Of a stretch of 64,000 bases of DNA, positions 1 to 11,417 are shown piece by piece; the stretch's first letter is position 1; each line of letters opens with the position of its first letter. The position numbers and the translations under genes were made by a program. Below the pieces are notes generated by a model. It ran no database searches. It worked only from the letters and a program-made list of their open reading frames with translations, and was not told the DNA's origin. The stretch comes from Arabidopsis thaliana (Eukaryota > Streptophyta > Magnoliopsida > Brassicales > Brassicaceae). The DNA lies in contig NC_003074.8 in the NCBI RefSeq assembly GCF_000001735.4, positions 3,224,101 to 3,288,100 on the forward strand, read 5' to 3'.

Positions 1-3000
1 ACATGTTTGTATGTTAAACAACAGTTGAACTATTTCCAATATTGACATTTAAAAGGATAGTAAATAACCCAGACAGGCTAAAGATCCAGCAACCAAAAAG
101 TTCAAATCTGTGTTATACTCCTCAGGGCTCCACTTTACTAGCGCGCTGAGAAGAACCTAAATGACAAATTTTTAGACTTAGGTATCGTAAAAACCTTCTT
201 ATTTTACTGTCGGAAGATATCTCAACCCTAACATCCTCTCTATATAATCGAATGACTACACCAGGTGATTCACACCAGGCCTTCAGAACCAAATCTTAAA
301 CGTCTAATTCTTGGGACATCTTTCATTGTTTATGTACCTACATGATAATGAGAAAATCACCAGGGTAAATGTATGAACTACCAATGTGTGTGGGTCACTT
401 GCCTTTTGTCTTTCTTCGGAGCCTTCTTTGCAAGCTTAGCAGTTTGTGCAGCAGCATCTGCTGAAGCAGCTTCTGGAGTTGCTCGTAGAATCTCACATAT
501 GAGTTGTTGGCATTCACTCTTCATCAATTAACACATAGAATTTCAATAAGCGTAAGTATGAGAATCCAAACATTTAGCTTCACGACAAATTAGATATTTG
601 GAGTATAATAGCAAACCTGTAAGACTGTCAAGGGAAAACTGATAGTGTAGCCTCCAGTAGCTTGGGATGCTTCAGACTCGGTGTTCCAATTCACATCAGT
701 AGGCAATGACCTTGGTGTGTTAATGTCATGTTGTGAAGCCTTCATCTCCAAAAGCTCTCCAATAACAACATGATTTTCTATAGAAGCAACAGTAACAAAA
801 TTTTTGAGCGTTGACTATTGAAAATGAAATATTGAGATGAGTTTAAGAGTTGAATTTCTCACCAAATATCTTGACAATAGTATCTAAAATTGAGTCAAGA
901 AGTTCCTTCGCTGCAGCCTGCGCTTTGCCTCCAGGAGCCATAAGAGGCGAAACAGGGCTCACAGCTAGGTGAGTTCCTGAATTTGATATCCCATTTTGAG
1001 GTTTCTCTTTTGATAACCGGTAGGCCTCTGACTGTCCTTTGATTAAATGCAATCCAGCAGCTACACTTCGATCACCCTGACTACACGCGGACTTTGACAA
1101 ATTTGTAGTCTCCAGATGGGCTTTAATCTTGGATATTATGATTTCATGAATTGTGGGTCGAAGTTTTTGGCTGCAAGCGAACACAAAATCATAACTAAGA
1201 AAAGTTCACAATTTCTAAGCCGGAATGTGCTAATTTCCATCAAGTGGAAAACTACTGTGCTGCATCGGTTATCCATTTATCTTTAAATTCAAGAATGATA
1301 AAGGTTCAGTCCCAAAAATTACACATATACATTTAGTATCTAGTGATGACATGGGTGACAAGTTAACTAAAGAAATGAGGCCATCTGCTAGCGATCTAAC
1401 ACTAACAGATATTAAAGGAGTTATTAATCTATAACTATATCCAGCTGTGAAACAGAAACAGTAGCATTTATAAAACCATTTAAAAAAATGAAAATAATTA
1501 GAAAGCCAACCATATGATAGCACCAGCAGCTGCAACTTTGCCAAGCATGCAGAGACACTGAACAAGGGTCTGTAGATACTTCACATGCAGTGGATCATCA
1601 CTCTTTCTTACTGCTTCCTGAAACAGGAGAAAACACATATCATGACACTAATGAAATATGGGGAGAAATATGTTATAAGGCTGAATCACAGACACATACA
1701 ATAAACTCATCAGGAGTGGAATCAGAAAGCCATGGAGGAAGTTGGTGAGAAAGCAATTTACTATCAGTGCCATTCCTGGCAGTATCTGCGGTGGATTCAT
1801 CATGTTCTACGGAGTCTTCTTCATCATGTCCATCAAATGATGAACTACGAAACACAATGTGATAAAAGATACAAACATTAGCAAAGTCAAGGAATAGCAA
1901 AACATGTAAAGTATATTTCGTAAAACTAGAACAAAGGTTGTGTGGCTAGACAAAGCAACTTCTGCAATAATCAGTTTACAGTATAGTTTCTTTTATCAAC
2001 AAATATTCTAATGAAAGAATTTACAAGGAGAATCTCCACATAATGATTAGGAAATGATGCAAGTATATTAATCTCAGTATTAATAATAGAGCAAGTGAAA
2101 GCCTCTATGGAGAACTACAACTAAACAGACAGTTACTAAACATTGATCACTCAGAATAAAGTTAACAATATACACGAAAAAATGTTCCTAATATCTCATG
2201 AAGAATACACTGAAGGGAAAGGATGCTATATCATACCTTTCATCATTAGAAGCGGTTCTATATGAACCATTTGTGAGCCCTCTAACACCAAACTGACTAT
2301 CACCTTTCAGTGTCCGTGTTCTACGTGACAGTGGTTGTGAGCTCATTCGACTAGCTGCAACAGCTGTTGTCGTTGGTACTTCATCATCTCTTTCATATAT
2401 GCTTGACGCAACTGAACTGCAGCATAAACATGGTCAAGAACAGAAGATTGTGCACTGAAAGAAGTGATGAGGCAAACAATCAAACAAGCAGGCCACTAGA
2501 TCCGAGGATAAAAAGCAGCACAGCTTCTGAAATTTGCTTATAGAATTGCAAAAGAAACCTACCTGTATTCACCTCTATTGTATAGGTGTGCATGCAAATC
2601 ATCTAGAATTTTGAAGAAAAGGGCTCCCCGCAACTTAGTTAGCTCAGATCTGACATCTTGAAGAGCACCAACCTAGGTTAACGTACCAAAATATCTATGA
2701 GTTCAACATACAAGTGAACAGTAGATCCCTTGGACAGAGATATTTCTAAAGTCCCAACAGAACTTCGATGATCCCAGATCCTCTTCAATGGATTTATTAC
2801 AAAACAATCCTAGAGATCAAATTGATAAATGAATGGGAAGACCCACAATATTCCCATGACAATGCATTTGTTAAAATTGGCAGTAAGTAAATTACCGTTT
2901 GAAGCCCCTCACGCTCCAGCATTAGAGACGACTGGAGATACACTTGAATAGCAGCGTAAAACTGCTTATCAGCAATGAGCTTCTCAATACGAGATGGAAC

Positions 3001-4256
3001 CTGTTCAAGGTTTCAAGAGGCAGGGTCACCATTTTCACATCAGAAAAGCAGTTTCTTTTAAGTAAGCCAAAATGAAAAAAAAGTAAGTACATATATCGGG
3101 AGCATATCAACAAAAGTAACATCAGAGATACAGAGATGATGAATGAAGTATGAAACTTGATAGCAGCGCAGATACATAGCAAGCACTGTAAACTCAAAAT
3201 AAACAAAGAAATGTTACAGCTAATCCAACCAACCTTGGCAATGCCCTCGATTTGATCCAAAAGTGAGATGATGTGCCGCAATGTAACAGAACGGTACCAC
3301 AACTGATGTAATTGTTTATTGCGTGCACCCAAGCTCTGTTTCGCTTCTGCTAAATCGTGCTTCAAGTCGCCTATCTTTTCAGTGGACTCACTGAATAATC
3401 GCAAGATCTGATGAGGAATACATTGAAAGCAGAGCAAAAGAAGAGAGATAATCAAAACCAAGGTGTTCCACAAATGAAATTTTAGTAGATAAATTACAAC
3501 AGAGGGTACTATTCCAAAAAGAAAATTCTACATGCAGAAACCATAGAAGCAGCCATAGTTAGTATCAATATTAGATTTGTTGTATCTTTGGCAAATGAAG
3601 CGTGCAATATGGAAGTCAATAAGCGGTAACAGAGGATGCTACTTTAGAATAACAGAACGAACTATCCAATAAAAAGGAAGAGCTAACAGATATTAGAAAC
3701 CTGTGAATAGTTTTGAATGGCCTTGTTGAAACCACCATGATAAGCATGGACAACTTCATCAACAACCTCCTCGACAACATCACTTTGTTCCTTTAATATA
3801 TGAATGTCAGCTTCACGGTCTTTTGATGTCAAAATATGAACAACATGTGGTAAAGAGTCAAATCGTGCAGCAGCCCAGCTCTCATCTATTCTTGCCAGCT
3901 CCTCCCTAAGGTACTGCAATAACCATCAACACTCAGGCACATATACACACACATGTACTCCAAAACCAAATACATAACCAAATCAAGAGTGGTGGTAATT
4001 CAGTCAATTTCTTGTCTAGCCATCGTACAACTTCTTACAATTAACTCCAACCCCGAAATGAAGAGATATAAGAAAAAGAACCGTTATACTTAAATGTCCC
4101 TATAAATCCCCAAGGGGATGAAAGAACACCATAGAACAACACAATTCCTCATAAGCCCAAACTTCAGGTTTTCCAACTCAAGTAGGAGTCTACGAGTGAG
4201 GAAAGTGAACTTACAGTTTTATCCGAGGGTACAGGCAAACCATTGAAAATCCCCAT
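1..4256 (-). CDS. SEC8: Exocyst subunit SEC8, N-terminal half (3' end beyond window)
   Basis: SEC8 is an exocyst subunit that tethers secretory vesicles to the plasma membrane and works in pollen tube growth and polarised secretion. The protein starts MGIFNGLPVP at 4256. Exons in transcription order: 4256-4215, 3913-3701, 3407-3234, 3000-2896, 2672-2563, 2416-2237, 1844-1700, 1617-1511, 1170-863, 777-617, 518-about 403. Phases agree through all joins, giving about 552 residues; the family is about 1050 residues, so roughly half is missing to the left. Helical, coiled-coil-like segments follow the N terminus, then a Ser/Asp-rich linker (exon 7) and an Ala/Lys-rich end to exon 11. The last visible donor reads AG|GCAAGT, a likely GC donor. 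The sequence 1-402 looks intronic. A donor at 4660 and an acceptor just before the ATG suggest a 5'-UTR intron. The gene is divergent from FLD. Confidence 0.93.
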
Positions 4257-4660
4257 GCTGGCGAACTCACTCCGATTGGCTTATTAGAGCCGAAATGAAT
4301 GTTCCTCAGCACATTCCAATCAAAGCTCTCTGTAGCTGAAAGCAAAAGTCCAAAACCCCAAGACGAGTTAAACACATACACGAGCTAGAGACCGCGATAT
4401 TACGCAGTTCAGTACACACAAAGAAGCTAGTGGACCCAACGGCGAACATAGAATTCAAGTCAGGAGAACAAAATGTGAACAATTCAATCATTACTCCTTC
4501 AGCGAAAGATCTGAGAATCATAATTCGAATTACATGAAAAATTCAACTGATGACGAGACTATCGGCGTATACAAAAATTAATCAAACACTACGTCTGGAA
4601 GTAGATCTAGAGAGAAAAGAATATCGAGAAACAAATTCGATTTCAGCTGCGAATCTTACC

Positions 4661-5036
4661 TGGGATACGAATCCACGCTAGAATCTGATCAACACGTTCC
4701 CGATCACGAAGAGAAAAGCTAAATCTCGAGAAAATGGAGAAGACGAAGAAGAAAAGGTAAAAATCTATACGATACGCGTTTGTTTTATTCTCCTTCCAAT
4801 TTCTTCTTCTAATTTTCCAGACTTTTCTTCTCTCTCTATTTTTTTTTCTTTTTCTGTTTTACTTTTTCCTTGTTTTCTGTTTTTTCCCAAATAATAATTT
4901 AAAAATCGTGGGAAACTAAATCATCAAAAAGCTCTTCAATTAAATAAAGATAAAGTTAATCCAGTAACCAAACAATCCTTTTCTTCTTCCTCTTCTCATC
5001 GATCACTCTCCTGCAGTTTCTACGGCGACGGAAACG
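4661..5036. promoter_or_regulatory. Shared SEC8/FLD upstream region
   Basis: This interval separates the 5' leader of SEC8 (minus; leader exon ends near 4661) from the FLD start codon (5037). It contains long CT/TTCTTCT-rich tracts at about 4790-4880 and 4978-5003, typical of plant 5' leaders and Y-patch promoters. I see no clear TATA box. A bidirectional promoter is an inference from the head-to-head arrangement. Confidence 0.5.
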
Positions 5037-7719
5037 ATGAATCCACCGGATAATTATGTTCCGTCTGTTTCTCACTCTCAATTCTCTACTCCTCCTCCTC
5101 CACAGTCGAGCTCAAACACCAATACCGAAACAAGTTTGAATCCATTTCCGAATTCGATCTCTACCTCAATCTCTAACCCTAGTTTTGAGCAGATGGTCTC
5201 ATTCTCCGCACCAAAGAAACGAAGGAGAGGACGTTCTCAGCGCTCAATGTCTTCGCTTAATTCCCTTCCCGTCCCTAACGTAGGTCTTCTTCCTGGTAAC
5301 AGTAATTTCGTGTCATCTTCAGCTTCTTCTTCCGGTAGATTTAACGTAGAGGTCGTCAATGGATCAAACCAGACTGTGAAAAGTTATCCTGGGATTGGTG
5401 ATGAGATCATTACGATTAACAAGGAAGCTACCACTGAAGCTTTGCTTGCTCTCACTGCTGGGTTTCCTGCTGATTCGCTTACCGAGGAAGAGATTGAATT
5501 CGGTGTGGTGCCTATTGTTGGAGGCATTGAACAAGTCAATTACATTTTGATTAGGAACCACATTATATCCAAATGGCGAGAAAATATATCTAGTTGGGTC
5601 ACAAAGGAGATGTTTCTTAATTCGATTCCTAAACATTGTAGTAGTCTCTTAGATTCGGCTTATAATTACTTGGTTACACATGGATATATCAATTTTGGAA
5701 TAGCACAGGCGATTAAAGATAAGTTTCCTGCTCAGTCAAGCAAGTCTAGTGTGATTATAGTTGGTGCTGGTTTATCTGGGTTGGCTGCAGCTAGGCAACT
5801 GATGAGGTTTGGCTTCAAAGTCACGGTTTTGGAGGGTAGGAAACGACCCGGTGGACGGGTTTATACCAAAAAGATGGAAGCTAATAGGGTAGGTGCTGCA
5901 GCGGATTTAGGTGGGAGTGTTTTGACTGGAACATTAGGAAATCCTTTAGGGATTATAGCGAGACAGCTTGGTTCTTCTCTCTATAAGGTACGAGACAAGT
6001 GTCCTCTTTATAGGGTGGATGGTAAGCCGGTTGATCCAGATGTGGATATAAAGGTTGAGGTAGCGTTTAACCAGCTTCTAGACAAGGCAAGTAAACTTAG
6101 GCAGTTGATGGGTGATGTTTCCATGGATGTCTCCCTTGGGGCAGCACTCGAGACATTCAGGCAGGTTTCTGGGAATGATGTGGCCACCGAGGAGATGGGT
6201 TTGTTTAACTGGCATCTTGCTAACTTGGAGTATGCAAATGCGGGCCTAGTATCAAAGCTTTCTCTTGCATTCTGGGATCAAGATGACCCATATGATATGG
6301 GTGGAGATCACTGCTTTCTGCCTGGAGGAAATGGAAGGCTGGTTCAGGCTTTGGCTGAAAATGTACCAATATTATATGAGAAGACCGTCCAAACAATCAG
6401 ATATGGTTCAAATGGTGTCAAGGTAACTGCTGGAAATCAAGTGTATGAGGGTGATATGGTGCTGTGTACAGTTCCCCTTGGTGTCCTTAAGAACGGATCC
6501 ATCAAATTTGTTCCCGAATTACCTCAGAGAAAGCTTGATTGTATAAAGAGATTAGGTTTTGGGTTACTGAATAAAGTTGCAATGCTCTTTCCGTATGTAT
6601 TTTGGAGCACAGATCTCGATACCTTTGGGCATCTTACTGAGGATCCGAACTATCGAGGTGAATTCTTTCTGTTCTATAGCTACGCACCGGTTGCTGGTGG
6701 TGCTCTCTTGATCGCGTTGGTTGCGGGAGAAGCTGCTCATAAGTTTGAGACAATGCCACCCACTGACGCAGTGACTCGTGTTCTTCATATTCTTAGGGGT
6801 AATAGATTTCACTATCTATTGATTGTCATTTAATTGAATTTCAATTTTTACCTGTCAATATCAATCTTCAAGAATTATTAGTTGAGGATTTGTATTCCAG
6901 ATTTGTTAAAGTTGATGCTAGCGTCTGACGCAAGTTCCATTTTAATGAATATCAGGTATTTATGAACCTCAAGGAATAAATGTCCCTGATCCACTTCAAA
7001 CGGTCTGCACCAGATGGGGTGGGGATCCATTCAGTTTAGGATCTTACTCTAATGTTGCAGTGGGAGCTTCAGGCGATGATTACGATATATTAGCAGAAAG
7101 TGTGGGAGATGGAAGGCTTTTCTTTGCCGGAGAAGCCACAACAAGGCGATACCCTGCAACCATGCATGGAGCTTTTGTTACTGGTCTGCGAGAAGCTGCA
7201 AACATGGCTCAATCTGCAAAGGCCCGAGGCATAAGGAAAAGAATCGATAGGAACCCATCAAGGAATGCTCATTCCTGTGCCATTCTTCTTGCAGATTTAT
7301 TTAGGGACCCTGATCTGGAATTTGGGAGTTTTTGCATAATCTTTAGTAGGAGGAATCCAGACCCAAAATCTCCTGCTATTTTGAGGGTAACTCTAAGCGA
7401 GCCTCGTAAGAGAAACGAGGACCCAAAAGCAGATCAGCACTCAAACAAGATACTGTTTCAGCAGCTTCAGTCTCATTTCAACCAGCAGCAACAGATTCAG
7501 GTGTATACATTATTAACTAGACAACAGGCTCTTGACCTGAGAGAAGTCAGAGGTGGTGATGAAAAGAGACTATACTATCTCTGTGAGACACTTGGAGTGA
7601 AACTGGTGGGGAGAAAAGGTCTTGGTGTTGGAGCTGATTCAGTCATTGCTTCTATTAAAGCCGAGCGAACTGGTCGCAAGCTACCATCATCATCTACCTC
7701 AGGCACAAAATCTGGTTAG
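5037..7719 (+). CDS. FLD: FLOWERING LOCUS D, LSD1-type histone demethylase homologue
   Basis: FLD acts in the autonomous flowering pathway; with FCA and FY it represses FLC by lowering H3K4 methylation. Exons are 5037-6798 and 6956-7719, joined in phase (G|GT), giving 841 residues to the TAG at 7717. A SWIRM domain lies at about residues 134-225. The FAD-binding VGAGLSG is at residues 242-248 and is followed by the RPGGR motif. The LSD1-type substrate lysine region reads GFGLLNKVAM, and the C-terminal FAD motif reads LFFAGEATTRRYPATMHGA. There is no inserted tower domain, as known for FLD. A start at Met53 (5193) would give 789 residues, which matches the length I recall for the database protein, so the start is uncertain. 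A weak-looking but in-phase donor at 7715 could join two downstream exons (7804-7849, 7929-8139), replacing the last codon and stop and extending the protein to 925 residues. Confidence 0.93.
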
Positions 7720-7803
7720 GCTCCGTAATTTCCTGATTTGATTACTCCTTACTTACCGGATAGAACCAGTAGCAACATCTCTAACTTCTTCTATATTGAG
7801 TAG

Positions 7804-8139
7804 GTATATTAAAAGCAAAATCCGGTGCATTGAAGCGGAAGATGATCAGGTTTGCTACGAAATCATATGTGCAATAATTTCTCTCACTTATCAAAAACAA
7901 CATTACAGAGAACCTTTCTGTTGCACAGAAGGATTAAAGGACCGTTGCCGCTGAAGCAAAGTAATAACAATGGCGTCTCAGAGAGTATAAAATCAGAGTC
8001 TTTAGGTAATGGCAAATCCTTAGAGCAACAACAACAACCTAGAATAGTAGAGTCGATAGGAGGAGGTAGCAGCATGCAAGGGGAAAGCAAGTCTTTGAGC
8101 ACAGGAGTTGCATCTAGTTCTGGTATTCATTTTTCGTAA
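7804..8139 (+). other. FLD: Candidate alternative 3' coding exons of FLD
   Basis: Two open segments fit the FLD frame if the donor at 7715 is used. Exon 7804-7849 (46 nt) follows TAG and is followed by GTTTGC. Exon 7929-8139 (211 nt) follows a pyrimidine-rich TTGCACAG and ends in TAA. All phases agree (1, 2, 0). The added residues are basic at first (LKRKMIRRR), then Ser/Gly/Gln rich. Without this splicing the region is the FLD 3' UTR. No transcript evidence is available here. Confidence 0.45.
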
Positions 8140-8535
8140 CTTCTTTGTTCCTTTTGAAATTCTGATCATTTACATCGATAATAACTCACACGTAGGTGGT
8201 TCCTTACATGTTGGTGGTGAGACGATGAAAAAGATTGAACAATGACTTTTGGAGAATCCCTGTTTGATACAACATCTGTAGTTCACAAAATTTGTACTTC
8301 ATAATCCATTTCTATTGTAACAACTAACAAATTTAAGTTATAAATTTTTTCCTAATGATAATTTGTCTGGTATGTTTCCAGACTTTTTATTTGCAAATGT
8401 AAAAAGAAAATATTTGATTTTTTCTTGCTTCATTACATCGAATTTTTTTTGTTTGTTCTTTACCAATATAAATACAAATACCCTTTGAAAGCTCAGCTTT
8501 CAAAACTGGAACACAAAAATTGAAATTAAGTGGAA
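8140..8535. other. Intergenic, FLD to U11/U12-31K
   Basis: AT-rich spacer holding the FLD 3' end and the promoter and leader of the next gene. A possible TATA-like stretch, TATAAATACAAATA, lies at about 8467-8480, some 60 bp before the downstream ATG. Nothing else is supported. Confidence 0.5.
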
Positions 8536-9321
8536 ATGAAGAAGAGGAAGATTCATCATAGCGACGACGAAGAGGACGACACTTTCTACTATCGCTATTC
8601 CTCCGTCGCGGCACCACCACCTTCGAACCCTAAACACCAACCTTCTTCCTCCGCCAAATCATCAGCTCCCGGCGGCGGATCTGGCGGCTTAGCTCCTTCA
8701 AAATCAACACTCTACGTCTCCAATCTCGATTTCTCCCTCACCAATTCCGACATCCACACTCTATTCTCCACTTTCGGCAAGGTCGCGAGAGTCACTGTTC
8801 TCAAAGATCGCCACACTCGCCAATCTCGTGGCGTCGCGTTCGTGCTCTACGTCTCTCGTGAAGACGCGGCTAAAGCGGCGCGTTCTATGGACGCCAAGAT
8901 TCTTAATGGTCGGAAACTGACGGTTTCGATCGCCGCTGATAATGGACGTGCGTCGGAGTTTATTAAGAAGAGAGTTTACAAGGATAAATCGAGGTGTTAC
9001 GAGTGTGGAGACGAAGGGCATCTTTCGTACGAGTGCCCTAAAAATCAGTTAGGTCCAAGGGAGAGACCACCGCCGCCGAAGAAAAGGGGGCGGCGGAAGG
9101 AGGAGGAAGGTGAGGCTGAGGAAATTAGTTGGTCTGCGGCGGCGCCTTCGTTGGCTGTGGCGGAGGAGGAATTTGAGGAGGAGAATTGGGCTTCGGTGGT
9201 GGATAATGAAGCTGGAGAGAGGTTGAGAAAAAGAGAAGCAGAGGAAGAAGAAGAGAGGAGGATGAAGAGAAAGGAGAAGAAAGTTAGCTACTTTAGTGAT
9301 GAGAGTGATGATGAAGATTAG
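8536..9321 (+). CDS. U11/U12-31K: U11/U12 snRNP 31 kDa protein (minor spliceosome)
   Basis: This is a 261-residue, single-exon gene for a protein of the U11/U12 di-snRNP, which recognises U12-type introns in the nucleus and has RNA-chaperone activity. An RRM spans about residues 58-134 with RNP2 LYVSNL and RNP1 [13 protein letters not shown] zinc knuckle follows (C154, C157, H162, C167), then a Pro/Lys-rich stretch and a long Glu/Arg-rich tail ending in an acidic SDESDDED. The N terminus is basic, then acidic. The frame extends two codons upstream only through GTG; the first ATG is at 8536 and gives the expected length. The neighbours are FLD on the same strand and a convergent gene downstream. 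Confidence 0.95.
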   Translation: MKKRKIHHSDDEEDDTFYYRYSSVAAPPPSNPKHQPSSSAKSSAPGGGSGGLAPSKSTLYVSNLDFSLTNSDIHTLFSTFGKVARVTVLKDRHTRQSRGVAFVLYVSREDAAKAARSMDAKILNGRKLTVSIAADNGRASEFIKKRVYKDKSRCYECGDEGHLSYECPKNQLGPRERPPPPKKRGRRKEEEGEAEEISWSAAAPSLAVAEEEFEEENWASVVDNEAGERLRKREAEEEEERRMKRKEKKVSYFSDESDDED

Positions 9322-9969
9322 CTTCTTAGATTCATTTTATGGTTTGTGAATACTGAAAGAGAGAGATTGATCAAAGTTCAGGAACAATTACAATCTTCTG
9401 GTTTCGTCTTCGTATGTGATCATGTTTGATGACTCTGGTTGTTCTGTCTTGAGTGATATAGTTCTTGGTTTGAAGATTACATTGTTGTTCATCAATGCAT
9501 TTTAGCTCTTGATTTTTATGAGTTCTTAACAGTCCATTGTATCTCTGCAACTTATTGAGTTTATGTATAGTAAAATCATTTTTTCAGGTATGTGAATTGT
9601 GAAACAACACCAATCAGAGAAAAAAGAGATTGATTTGGTTTCGTCTTCATTTTACATTTGTTTGATGACTGGATATGTCCAAGTGAAGTTACATTTTGAC
9701 TCATATAACTTGTGTAAGTTCTTAATTTCTGATTGCATTCTTGTGCAGCTCACTTTTTTATTTGAAGACTGCACTGTTGTACAATATACTTTGGGTAATG
9801 CACAAAGTCTTAAGAGTCTTGTTGCAGAAACCTGAAGAATTTTAAAGCTGTCCTGCTGTCTTCCTCACTCAAAACTTTCAGCTGGAACTGCTCCCGGTCT
9901 GCGTAGAGAACAAGTGTTTCATTATTTATGCATAGATTTAAGACCATAGGTGACTTTGGTGCAACATTT
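9322..9969. other. Convergent intergenic region
   Basis: This region holds the 3' UTRs of U11/U12-31K (plus) and the small plastid-type gene (minus). It is T-rich, with several poly(A)-signal-like motifs. An antisense open frame at 9810-9995 overlaps the terminal exon of the minus gene and looks like 3' UTR, not a gene. Confidence 0.5.
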
Positions 9970-11018
9970 TTAAGATTGACTAACCAGTAACTCATGATCT
10001 CCCATGATTTCTTCAGTTAACTCAAAGATAGGTTTATCAGCACTGTTCGGAACCATAGCTGCAAACACAACTGGTTCCAGCCCTGCATTTGATCCACCAC
10101 TTTTTAAAATGACATGCATTAAAGTCTCCCTTTTATTGTTTCATTTTGAATTTGTATTGTAGGTACCAGTTTCTGGGAATGCATCAATGAACATCATCAT
10201 CTCCTCTCCTGTCAAACCAGATAAGAAGCAGATCCGAGGCAGTGATTCCGCGATCTGCACAGCGGATTTACGTAAGAAACAAGACAAAAGAACCTGAATG
10301 TGGAATTGAAACGCCACTTACTTTCACTCTCTTCAGGTCAGGCTGTTTTGTGGTAACTGCTTCCCATAACGAACGCTTGATCATATCGTCTGTACAGAAC
10401 ACAATCTGGGGTCCAAACAGCAACATAAGGTTTTATGAAATCTGCAAAAGTTTTAGGATCATGCAAGAGTCAGAGAGAGAGAGAAGTCAGATAACCTCCA
10501 TGAATTCGCCATCGAGTTCCTTGAGAAGTTCTTGTATCTGCATTACAAGATGATGGATTAATCCAAAGACTCAAAAAAGCTTTGGAAGTTTGATATCCAT
10601 CTAATGTATATATCACCTTTTGTGCTTCATGAAGTTGAAGGCCAAGCAACAGCAAAACCTGCAAAAAAAGATTGAATCAAAGTGTTTGTCATCATCACAG
10701 ACTATCTATCAACACTCAACAGTATACAAAGTTGAAAGGGACAAATAAACTGACTGGAGGGCCGAATCGAGGATCTTGAGGATCTAAAGGTACAAACTTG
10801 GAATCTTCCTCAAGTGTCTTTGGAATCTCTTGAGCTGAATTTCTAACACATAGCTTTTGCTTCTTGAGCTTTGTGTTTGTGTGGTGAGATTTACTCTTTG
10901 TCCATAACAAAGAAGACGTAACTAGCCCAAAGATGCGAGAAGAGCTTCCTAAGTACGTATATGAAGATGATGAAGAAGTTGGCTTTGAGATTGCAGACCC
11001 CAACGAAGAAATCGACAT
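9970..11018 (-). CDS. Small predicted plastid protein of unknown function
   Basis: Six exons in transcription order (11018-10755, 10658-10617, 10537-10496, 10405-10322, 10254-10167, 10082-9970) join in phase and encode 210 residues. The first 60 or so residues are rich in Ser, Thr and basic residues with almost no acidic ones, which suggests a chloroplast transit peptide (inference). The mature part contains VLLLLGLQLHEAQK, IQELLKELDGEFME, a Cys-containing IVFCTDDMIKRSLW segment, and a conserved-looking SGLTGEEMMMFIDAFPETG followed by LEPVVFAAMVP. That end resembles a compact conserved plastid/cyanobacterial-type domain, but I cannot name the family. All introns are GT-AG. It corresponds in position to At3g10405. 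It lies tail-to-tail with U11/U12-31K and just downstream of SCPL49 on the same strand. Confidence 0.8.
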
Positions 11019-11417
11019 TGCTCCTTGTCTCCTAATCTCATCTCTATCTTGCTTGTTAGATAAAATCGTTCATGTAGCCAATCATGTTTTGCCATGTGTC
11101 ATGTACATAAACCGCATCAAAACCTGTTCATTACTCTTGCAAGCCTACCTCGGCTTTATTTTGTATAAACAACGTTTTAAGTTTTGTTTTATACATTTCG
11201 TTATTTCGGAAACAAACATAGATAACACATTTCGTAGTAATTATTATGTTTTTGGTGTCAGCAGAGTTTGATTTTATAACGAAATTGGGCAACCCCTACA
11301 TATACTGTATCTTTCTTATGACTTATGAGATCAAATTACAGAAGAAAACGTCAATTGCTCACACATTGTTTTATGTTTGCTGCCTTTTGTTTTCATGCAA
11401 CGCAAAAGAAGATGTGA
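11019..11417. other. Intergenic, SCPL49 3' side to the plastid-type gene
   Basis: Spacer between two minus-strand genes. It holds the SCPL49 3' UTR and the promoter of the small plastid-type gene. Short plus-strand open frames here show no recognisable protein. Confidence 0.45.

Noticed and set aside
45..165. A minus-strand open stretch beginning KWSPEEYNTDL inside the left-edge SEC8 intron
   Set aside because: No convincing splice borders or similarity to the exocyst; likely chance frame in intronic DNA.
8530..8535. Two-codon N-terminal extension of U11/U12-31K starting at GTG
   Set aside because: GTG is not a normal nuclear start; ATG at 8536 gives the expected 261 residues.
9810..9995. 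61-residue minus frame (YWLVNLKNVAPKSP...) after the plastid-type gene
   Set aside because: Out of frame with the terminal exon, which ends at TAA 9970; treated as 3' UTR.
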